Origin: Plantago ovata
Lineage: Eukaryota > Streptophyta > Magnoliopsida > Lamiales > Plantaginaceae
Assembly: GCA_028274465.1 (NCBI GenBank)
Contig: CM051456.1
Coordinates: forward strand, 66,388,753 to 66,452,752
Direction: 5' to 3'
Length of the DNA stretch: 64,000 nt
Shown: positions 46,966 through 55,006 of the stretch, piece after piece
How the letters are laid out: the number at the start of each line of letters is the position of its first letter
Numbering within the stretch: the stretch's first letter is position 1
Notes under the pieces: generated by a model
The model's input: only the letters and a program-made list of their open reading frames with translations
Told to the model about the DNA's origin: nothing
Database searches by the model: none
Position numbers and translations under genes: made by a program

Positions 46966-48795
46966 CTTGTCCTCAAGCAACAAACTATCCTAAATGCAAC
47001 ACAAAAGGAGTCTCATGCCAAGTAAAGTGAACTAATCTATTGAATCTACCAAATGCTTATGAACAAAACCAAATGAGTATGACATGCAAGTAGGTTGAAG
47101 AATGCCTCAATTGCGAATATACACATTCATATGTGCACTTTGTTAAACAAAGGAGTCTCTCGTAACATCTTCTACCTGGACATGGTCAGTGACGACACAA
47201 TGATGCATGTTATCATACTACAATTGCCCCGTTCCTATGAAACCGAGGGCTTACTACTATTCACCAAGCGAGACTTTTCCTCAGGAGAGGGCGAACCAAT
47301 ACTGGCTCTCATCAAACGAAGGAGGGTTCCCTTAGAAAGATAACACTCCCCTATTCTACCCAGACTCCCAAGAATGAGCCTCTTTCAACCACTTCTTGAA
47401 TAGCAAGACGAGTGTGGTCAAGAACAGGCCTTGGACAAAGGCGACACGAAATGAAAGATAGAATTTACAACTCGATAACTTCAATAACAAATATTTACAT
47501 GACACTTGACACTTTACTAGACTGCTTTTGGCTTGCAACGACCCTTCTTTTGCTTTTGGGTCTTATTCTTTATTTTCTTTCTTCTTCTTCTTTTTTTATT
47601 TTCTCTTTTTCTTTTCTCTTTTTTCTTCTTTTCTTTTTCTCTTTCTTTTTTTTATATAGGGGCAAGCAGCAGTACTAAGTGTCAAAAACACCTCCCCAAA
47701 CCTATTCGAAAGAATAGGTTTGAGCACAAAGACGAAAAAGAAAAAGGAAAGACTCTTTTACAAAGACACCTCCCCAAACCTATTCGAAAGAATAGGTTGG
47801 GACACAAAACAAAAAGAAAAAAAAAGGAAACTTTACAACGACTCAAAGATGAAAGACAAGATCAATAAGGCAACCCCCTCCCCAAACCTATTCGATAGAA
47901 TAGGTTTAATACAAGGAATCGCACACCTCACACTACCTCCTTCCTAGGCATTTGGCAATCTCTAATCGAGGTGAAGAACTTGTCGCCTCTTACGTACATA
48001 ATTACACGGGTTATAACCATAGACTCTATCATGCATCATTTTATAAGGCCATCGTGAACCGCAGCAGAAGAAACACCACTCAAGGTGATGTCGAGACTAC
48101 TAAGCTTAACTAGTGCACATGCGAATGTGACAAATCAAGCGAGACAAGCCTCAAACTACTTGCAAAGTGATGCAACATATGATCAATGGTCATACACACT
48201 TAGTCTACTCAATAAAAAAAGTTCAAAAGACTTGGCAATAAACTCCACACACAACAACGTGCAACAACTAATCTAGGGATGATATGCATGCAAAAATTTG
48301 AAAAAACACGACAAATCACATGAACTTGAGTAAAATCAGGCATGTACGAACCACACAAGCATATAGTACTGAAAATACATATAGTATTGAAAATCCAATA
48401 CCCCCTCCCCAAACCTAAACTTTTGCTCGTCCTCGAGCAAAGAAAAGTTGAATGAAAAGGAAAAATTGGATTGAAAGTACACTTCCCTGAGATAAAGGTT
48501 CGTGTCCAATCTCCTATATATGATTAGTACCTGAAAGGACTCAAGAAACATGTGAAAACGGGTGCGCAAAGTTTAATCACCTAAGGCACTAAGACAAACA
48601 CTAGACTAACGAATCACGACAAAAGGCACACAGGCCACAACTACAAAAGCAAACTAAGAGTACAAGAGTCATAAGTCACAACATCATACAACCAAATCGA
48701 AATGAAAAGAGTTTCAACCAACAATAATAAACAAGCCAAAATAACGATAATACAAAAATACTACCGATAAATGTGGCCTCTGTCGGCTGGTGTCT
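46966..48795 (-). other. 3' UTR of family B element with hairpin-polypurine modules
   Basis: No genes. AACCTATTC/GAATAGGTT hairpins at 47699-47720, 47777-47798 and 47885-47906, each followed in sense by TTTGGGGAGG. Another stem TTTGCTCG-AGGA-CGAGCAAA at about 48421-48441 is followed by GGTTTGGGGAGGGGG (48401-48415). Sense-strand purine tract at about 47560-47655. Confidence 0.8.
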
Positions 48796-50118
48796 CTAGG
48801 AGAAGGGGTCGTAGGGGGTGTTAGGAAAGACACTCCCACTACCACCGGTCTGATCATAGAAAGTATACCCCGGAATTCGGCGAGCTAAGGCATCATGGCG
48901 GTTCATCATCTCCTCCTGGTAGGCTCTCCAACGCCTAGTGTCCTCTACTCGAGCGGCTTCCCAACGCTGATCTACACGCCCTTGGAAATCATCCCAACGC
49001 TGCTCTTCCATCACATGGAAGTCCTCCCACCTCTTGACTTCGCGCTCCTCAAATCCCCGGAATTGCTCGGTAAGCTGGGTCGACTGAGCCTCCAACATGG
49101 TGGTTTGGAAGTTCCCAAACTGATCGACCAAGATCTGGTTGAACTCCGAGAAGTCGAAGCTTCCTTGTCCGGCCGTAGGTGGATGTGGAGGAGGTGTCAC
49201 ATGGCGCGTAACTCTTGGTTGCATGGGTTCTCCTTGCTGAGTGAACCAAGTCCCGAACATCTCATTGTACGTATCAATGTTGATGGATTTCTTTGGCTTC
49301 TTGTCCAGTACGAGGTCGGGAACTCCGGCCTCCTTGCACATGCCCGTGATCAAGTTACCAAAGGCAAGCTTCCGGTTTGCATTACGACGGCGCTTGAATT
49401 CCTCGAAGATGACGATGCCAGGAGTGAGAGGCAAATCATGCAAGAGAGCATGGACTAAGACTCCGTAATAGGACTGAACCTCGGAATCATGTGTGCTAGG
49501 AATCAGATTGGCTTGAACGAACTTCAACATCATCCTTGCCTCGAAGGAGAGATCGTTGTGGCGCAAAATCCGGGGTGGTTCATCAGGCAATTCAAAATCT
49601 TCCACGGTAATGTCACTCAGTATCTCCATGGGGTAATGATCAGACTCCCGGTCGTAGACATAGAGCTCCGTGGGATCAAATCTCTCGTTGGATGTAGGCT
49701 GGCGGTTTGGATCCCGCGCCAGTGGCCTATCCAATCGCATAATGAAGCTAGTGATGCTCAAAGGAGTAAACTCGACCCCAACACCGCGGACGGGAACCTC
49801 ACCGGTCCGTTCATTGTAGTCCGTGAAGGCAATGTAGAAGTCCTCCACTACTGCTTGGTCCCAATTTGGCATGACCTTGCCATAGTACTTCCACCCTCGC
49901 TCAGTAATGAGCTTGTTGAGCTCTCTGGCACCATCCAACTTGCTCTCACCAGCCGTGAAGCGAATGCTCCTCTCAGAAATGTACGTGTGCTTGTGGGCAT
50001 GGAAACTCGCTTCGAATTGCCTTGCCCTCCCCGATTGGCGATACTCGCCGGGTGTGGCCGTTTGTTGGGCACTCGAGGTCCCTTCTCCCCTTGATCTCAT
50101 GGTTCTTCTCGATGCCAT
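48796..50118 (-). CDS. Second ORF of family B element (putative plant transposon protein domain)
   Basis: A 440-codon open frame. I prefer the ATG at 50116-50118 (MASRRTMRSRGEG) because a good splice acceptor (ATTCTAG) ends six bases upstream; the longer frame reads back into the intron. Residues of about 65-260 (ERGWKYYGKV..., VRGVGVEFTPLSITSFIMRL) resemble the domain catalogued as 'putative plant transposon protein' (PF20167, by memory) that is common in Athila-type ORFs. Near residues 360-405 there are four 11-residue repeats that begin RW (RWEDFHVMEEQ, RWDDFQGRVDQ, ...). The tail is Gly/Ser/Pro-rich. There is no signal peptide or membrane segment, so an envelope role is unlikely. Function unknown. 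Confidence 0.75.
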   Translation of the reverse strand: MASRRTMRSRGEGTSSAQQTATPGEYRQSGRARQFEASFHAHKHTYISERSIRFTAGESKLDGARELNKLITERGWKYYGKVMPNWDQAVVEDFYIAFTDYNERTGEVPVRGVGVEFTPLSITSFIMRLDRPLARDPNRQPTSNERFDPTELYVYDRESDHYPMEILSDITVEDFELPDEPPRILRHNDLSFEARMMLKFVQANLIPSTHDSEVQSYYGVLVHALLHDLPLTPGIVIFEEFKRRRNANRKLAFGNLITGMCKEAGVPDLVLDKKPKKSINIDTYNEMFGTWFTQQGEPMQPRVTRHVTPPPHPPTAGQGSFDFSEFNQILVDQFGNFQTTMLEAQSTQLTEQFRGFEEREVKRWEDFHVMEEQRWDDFQGRVDQRWEAARVEDTRRWRAYQEEMMNRHDALARRIPGYTFYDQTGGSGSVFPNTPYDPFS

Positions 50119-50123
50119 TGTAC

Positions 50124-50604
50124 CTAGAATAATCTTATTAGATAACTTCAAGAGACAATGAGAATTAGACTTGACTCCTAGACTCCAATACTCACTCAAG
50201 TAATCTCATGGTGAGTTTGAGGGCTTGCTAAAGTTCATATGAACAAATCGAGAAGCTTTAACATTTCGTTACGATAAATCCATACGAATCTAAACCAAGC
50301 AAACAAACTCTCCAATTGAATTACCCAACCAATCCAACACATTCTCATGCAATCACAACATCACCATAATCATAACATAACTCAAATTCAAGGCTAACAA
50401 TCATCAAACAATTATATAGCAAAAATTCAAGCAATAGAATTCATCATAAATCAAGAGGAGCAAAATTCGAATTTAGACATCACATCTAGTAAGAAACATG
50501 CTCAAAAATCATCATCAAACTCTAATTCACCAATGCATAACACAATTGAAGCTAATTAAGATAAAATCCCAAATTCAAGAAAGTTAGGGTTCATGAGAGA
50601 TACC
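50124..50604 (-). other. Leader intron of the family B second ORF
   Basis: Donor AAAG|GTATCT at 50604 and acceptor ATTCTAG at 50124, 481 bp, T-rich in sense, just before the ATG. It resembles the 5' UTR introns of plant genes. Confidence 0.65.
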
Positions 50605-50739
50605 TTTGATTCCTTGTTATGGATGCTTCAAACGTGAAATTTGATCGGTTTAGATGATAGAGGGGGTGATGGGCTTTGTAAAGTGCACAAGATTGCAAGA
50701 ATTGGTGGAGAATTGAGAGAGATTGAGATTTTTGGGGTG

Positions 50740-50747
50740 TTAAATAG
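50740..50747 (-). promoter_or_regulatory. TATA-like box of the family B second ORF
   Basis: CTATTTAA on the minus strand, followed by a CT-rich leader of about 110 bp up to the intron donor. It lies about 50 bp downstream (in sense) of the palindrome cluster. Confidence 0.55.
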
Positions 50748-50794
50748 GCAATGGAGGGAAAAAAAAACGAAGTGGGGAGCTTTGATGCACAAGT

Positions 50795-50975
50795 GCTCCG
50801 CTTGGCTTTCTTAAGGAAAGCCAAGCGAAGCGCTTGGGCCGTCCCAAGCGAAGCGCTTGGCAAGCGGTCCGCTTGGGACCTGCCAAGCGCTCCGCTTGGA
50901 TTTCCAGTAAGAATGAAATTCTTACTGGAAATCCAAGCGGACCGCTTGGGCATGCCAAGCGGTTCGCTTGGGACC
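50795..50975. repeat. Internal CCAAGCG palindrome array, family B
   Basis: About ten CCAAGCG/CGCTTGG half-sites arranged as palindromes (for example CCAAGCG-AAG-CGCTTGG), plus a central inverted repeat CCAGTAAGAAT/ATTCTTACTGG. The same motif forms the cluster in the LTR of this element (54541-54685) and not in A1/A2 elements. Confidence 0.85.
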
Positions 50976-51094
50976 TGGAGCTCCCAAATCCATTTTTTTT
51001 TCGACTTTTGCTAAATTTTCACCCCAAAAACCTTGTCTAATCAACGAAACAAAATTTTAAACGTGCTCCTAATCTATATGCAAGTACCTACAAC

Positions 51095-51112
51095 CTCGGG
51101 TTGCCTCCCGAG
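51095..51112 (-). repeat. Post-gag hairpin CTCGGG-TTGCCT-CCCGAG
   Basis: A perfect 6-bp stem with a 6-nt loop, 43 bp past the gag-protease stop. Counterparts with shorter stems are at 6997 and 43366. Confidence 0.7.
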
Positions 51113-51154
51113 AAGCATCTTCGTTTAAAAGTCGTTGGCTCGACTCTTCACAAC

Positions 51155-53458
51155 TCATGCGGAATTGATTTCGCCTCGGGTACTAGACTTCCCCCTCCAA
51201 TTGCCTCTCAAAGCATCAATTCCCTGCACATCTTGACGAACATAAAGTGGACCAAAAAATCCTACAAGTTCGTTAGTATCAACATAAGCACATGAATCAA
51301 CAATGGCTCGCAACGTCTGTTGCTTGCCATTTACCTCAAAGTGACATGTTCGGCGATACATGTCTATTACCATATGCACTTTGTTGAAGGCTCTACCCAA
51401 GAGAACCACATCCTTGAGCTTAGCAGAAGATGTAGGCATAACGATGAAATTAGTCTTCACCTCTACACCGGCAACCCTCACCGCCAAGTTCTCAATCACA
51501 CCCAACGGCTTTTTCATGGACCCATCCGCTAATTGCACCATGCATTTCATAGGTCTCAAGCCAGACAAACCCGACTCTTCATACACGTTCAAGGGTATAA
51601 CATTCACACCCGCTCCCGTGTCTAGAGTTGCCACTATTCCGTCCTTCTTCCCCAAGCCGATTTCAACATCGAAGCTCTCTTGGATGGGCACTTCCACCAT
51701 ATCCACCATCTCATCCTCAGACGATGAGTTTTCTTTCACCTCTTCAACTATCGCATCAGATTTTGCGACAACTTCCTCTTCCATAACCACCTTAGGAGTC
51801 TTGACCTCTTCACTCACCTTGCAAGTTTCAGTTATCTTGCAACTTGGCACCTCAACTAGTGCATTGTCTCTCACAACCGTGATCTCCACGGGCAAATCAG
51901 TCACCACGGTTATGGCCATAGCCTTCTCCGTGTTTCCGGGAAACTTCCCTTGCTCTCTACTAGCCCCCCGATCTATCAGCTCTTGCAACTTCTTATGGAG
52001 GTTGCTACTACTAGCCTCAAGCTTCTCAAACCGCTGATTGTTAGTAGTTTCATTACGATAGTAATGCTCCATAAACTTATTCGTCTTCAACACAAGATCG
52101 TTGAGAGAAGAGACAAGAGGTGAAGGAAGCACCCCTCCACCTTGTGGTCCCGAACTAGCAACCTGAGGTGGAGGTGTAGGATTAGAAGGCGGTGCTCCTT
52201 GATACCAATTGTTCCCATAGCTGAGACGACTTCTGTCTTGATTAGGCCCATAGGCATATTGATCCGGGTTATGAAGATAACCACGGTTGCCTTGATTCTG
52301 GTACCCACCTCGGGGCCCACGGTTTTGAGGCCTCATATTGCCATATCCTTGCCCGTAGTTCACATCTCCAACTACTTGCTCTCCCTCAGCAGCATACACT
52401 TCTTGACGGACATCGTTCGTGATATATTGCTCTCTAGCAAATTCAGAACGGCATAAATAGGTCGGGTGCCCATAGTTCTTGCACACACCACAAACTTCCG
52501 TAGAAGGAGAAGGAACGCTTTGCCTCAAAGCTTGCTTCACTTCATGGGCGAACCCATCGAAGGCATCTTGTTCTACCACTACCTTGGCCTCACCTCTTTG
52601 CTCCTTTTGGAGCACACGAGCCCTCACATTCCGGTTTTGGGAATTCCGGTACATCATGTCCAGCTTCACTTGAGCTTGGGAAGGAAGCAACTCCCCCATA
52701 CTACCTCCACAAATACTATCCACTTGAGATTGAATCTCGGGATGTAAACCATTGTAAAAGAATTGGAGAAGCTGACCTTTATCATACCCGTGATGTGGGC
52801 ATCGATGATGCAACCCCATGAATCGATCATAGACCTCGTGGAAAGGCTCATCATACCTCTGCTCGAAGGAGCTAATTTGGCTCTTCATAGCCATCGTCTT
52901 GGAAGCGGGGTAGTAACGCTCCATGAACTTATCAAAACAAAGATCCCATGTGGTCAAAGACCCGGCCTCCAAAGTATTAAGCCAAGCCTTTGCACGATCA
53001 CCTAGCCCCATAGAAAAGACCTTCAAACGGAGATCATCATCCGTAACACCAGCTCCTGGTCGCCCAAGATGGAGAACAAAATTCTCGAGCTCATTCAAGA
53101 ACCCAATCACGTCCTCATTAGCCATCCCATAGAATTTGGGAAGTTGTTGGAACATGTGATTCTTGATCTCCAAGTTCCTTGTGGCATCATTGAGGACAAT
53201 TGCTGGTCCTCTAGCCACAACCGTAGGCTTAGTAAGTGTATGTATAGGCCGCTCCGCCATTTCACCTTCCAAGTAAATAGATTCAAGAATTGGCTCAAAA
53301 AGATAAGAAGAAGACTCTTCCCGAATACCAGAAGTGGAAGCTCTAGATGCTACTTCTTCAAACTCGAGATTCAAATTCCTCCTTCTTCTTTGAAACAAAC
53401 GATCGATCTCGTCTACAAAAGGTTCAATAATAGGTCCACCCGTGCGGGTTCTAGGCAT
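51155..53458 (-). CDS. Gag-protease polyprotein, family B, open
   Basis: A 767-codon open frame starting MPRTRTGGPIIEPFVDEIDR about 125 bp after the primer site; a homologous start in A1 supports it. Residues of about 90-260 are the Ty3 gag core (AKAWLNTLEAGSLTTWDLCFDKFMERYYP is typical). A CCHC zinc knuckle (CGVCKNYGHPTYLC) lies near residue 325. Then comes a Gly/Asn/Tyr/Gln-rich linker. A retropepsin-like domain with active-site DTGAGVNVIP lies near residue 630 and the LLGR motif near 710. The frame ends after the protease, with no RT following. Gag assembles the particle and the protease cleaves it in this family. It looks whole. Confidence 0.9.
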   Translation of the reverse strand: MPRTRTGGPIIEPFVDEIDRLFQRRRRNLNLEFEEVASRASTSGIREESSSYLFEPILESIYLEGEMAERPIHTLTKPTVVARGPAIVLNDATRNLEIKNHMFQQLPKFYGMANEDVIGFLNELENFVLHLGRPGAGVTDDDLRLKVFSMGLGDRAKAWLNTLEAGSLTTWDLCFDKFMERYYPASKTMAMKSQISSFEQRYDEPFHEVYDRFMGLHHRCPHHGYDKGQLLQFFYNGLHPEIQSQVDSICGGSMGELLPSQAQVKLDMMYRNSQNRNVRARVLQKEQRGEAKVVVEQDAFDGFAHEVKQALRQSVPSPSTEVCGVCKNYGHPTYLCRSEFAREQYITNDVRQEVYAAEGEQVVGDVNYGQGYGNMRPQNRGPRGGYQNQGNRGYLHNPDQYAYGPNQDRSRLSYGNNWYQGAPPSNPTPPPQVASSGPQGGGVLPSPLVSSLNDLVLKTNKFMEHYYRNETTNNQRFEKLEASSSNLHKKLQELIDRGASREQGKFPGNTEKAMAITVVTDLPVEITVVRDNALVEVPSCKITETCKVSEEVKTPKVVMEEEVVAKSDAIVEEVKENSSSEDEMVDMVEVPIQESFDVEIGLGKKDGIVATLDTGAGVNVIPLNVYEESGLSGLRPMKCMVQLADGSMKKPLGVIENLAVRVAGVEVKTNFIVMPTSSAKLKDVVLLGRAFNKVHMVIDMYRRTCHFEVNGKQQTLRAIVDSCAYVDTNELVGFFGPLYVRQDVQGIDALRGNWRGKSSTRGEINSA

Positions 53459-53581
53459 GCACTCACCTGAAATGAAGAGTAGTGAGTTTCCAAGTCAAAA
53501 AGAAACAAAAGACAGAAATAAGGCAAAGAAGAGATGTTGGCTGAAAAAACCAAAACAAAAACACCAACCAAAGGAGTTAAG

Positions 53582-53599
53582 TCCCCGGCAGCGGCGCCA
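53582..53599 (-). promoter_or_regulatory. Primer-binding site, tRNA-Asp type (family B)
   Basis: Minus strand TGGCGCCGCTGCCGGGGA, nearly the usual Athila site, three bases from the LTR. Confidence 0.9.
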
Positions 53600-53602
53600 A
53601 AT

Positions 53603-55006
53603 TGATGATGTCGTTTTTCACCAATTAAATTTGTTTAAAAGCCAAAGAACACTTATCACTACACAAACTAGAGTGCAATGATAAGTTTTCCCCGAGTGTT
53701 GTTCTCTCGGGACCTAACGTGGCTTTATTTGTGGTTTTTGCTAGTTATTTCAGGCAACGAGTTCAAGTGTTTATGGAATTGTTTTCTTAGAACAAAGCAA
53801 CGAGAAATCAGATTGTTGTAATCAAGTTTGGAAAACGGTTGGTGGTAGAAATCAAATACACATGCATGGGTTACGAATATTCTAACAAGTTCAGTGCGTA
53901 AAACCTTCGATCAAGTCTGCTAAGCAACTCGTCTAGGTAACTTTCAAGACACACATCATAAAAGACTACTATCAATACTTTAGAGGTGCTTGTCACTAAC
54001 ACCATTTATCTAGCATGCTGCAAATCTCTAACATACAATCCTATAGCTTTCATTGACCAAGAGTTTGTCGCTATACTCAATTCGAATATATTTTATAGGC
54101 AACTAAGAATCATATGACGGAATTTGCAGCAAGATTGAATCACAATCTCATGTAAGCATAAACATAACCCATAGCATGCATATTCTACATTCTACCACCA
54201 ACACAAAGGATTTAGCTACTCATATTCATCAACATAGACATCAAATCATATGAATTGTAAATAGAATACATCAAATCAAACTACTAGACAAGAGATAATG
54301 ATACAATGTTACCACCAAGCTGTCACTAATCGGTGGGTATTGATGAAAACCTCTCCGTAGATGAAACAATGGATGAAATCCTATGCCAAAACCTTTAATC
54401 CAATCTAAAATACAATGTAATCTGAGTTTTCTCTGAGTTTTGGGGCTTAGGAGCTCTCCAAAACGAAGCTAGTGTTCAAAAGTATGGAAAAAGTAACTGA
54501 AGATCAGATCTAAGAAGGAAAATCCGAAAACGTAACCGCTGCCAAGCGGACCGCTTGGAGAGGCCAAGCGAGGAGCGCTTGGCAAGCGAAGCGCTTGGGC
54601 CCTCCAAGCGCTTCGCTTGGCTGCTGTGCCAAAGCTCCTGGAAAATGAAGCGGAGCGCTTCACTATTCCAGGCGCTTAGCTTGGCTCCTAGGCAGATTTT
54701 TGTCTTCCAACTCAATATTTTTGCCCTCGTACGGCCCTCGGGTGCCTTTGACTCATCCTTATCGATGCTTATTGATGCTCAAACACTCACGAACAAGCCG
54801 TGGAGATCAAGGAACTTCAACGGGGCCATTTTCTATCAAAAAAGCTCATTTTTAGCTCCAAAAATGCCATTTCGTACCTAAGTGCCTGAAAATGCAGAAA
54901 ACAATAAACGTGACACTATTCAACAAAACTAACCAAAAAACAAGGCTAAAAGATAGCAAAAGAAGGTAAAAAAGACAAGATGAACGCGTCAAAAATACGT
55001 TTATCA
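53603..55006 (-). repeat. 5' LTR of family B element
   Basis: 1404 bp, TGATGATGTCG...CGTTTATCA on the plus strand, of a different family from A1/A2. It holds a CCAAGCG/CGCTTGG palindrome cluster at 54541-54685. I see no clear TATA box after it. Confidence 0.85.

Larger units (their letters stand above)
46966..55006 (-). mobile_element. Athila-like element family B, non-autonomous, with second ORF
   Basis: Minus strand: 5' LTR 53603-55006, tRNA-Asp primer site, open gag-protease, post-gag hairpin, palindrome-TATA promoter, leader intron, open second ORF and a 3' UTR reaching an A1 LTR at 46965. No reverse transcriptase, RNase H or integrase is present. Its own 3' LTR is not seen, so the left end is chimeric. 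Both ORFs look whole, so this is among the younger elements in the window. Confidence 0.85.

Noticed and set aside
47412-47868. Phe/Leu-rich frames in the family B 3' UTR resembling membrane proteins
   Set aside because: Same artefact of the pyrimidine-rich strand; the hairpin modules lie in the same stretch and explain its conservation.
51360-53470. Plus-strand open frames of 130-225 codons opposite the family B gag-protease
   Set aside because: They mirror the real minus-strand frame, which has the zinc knuckle, DTG motif and a supported start.
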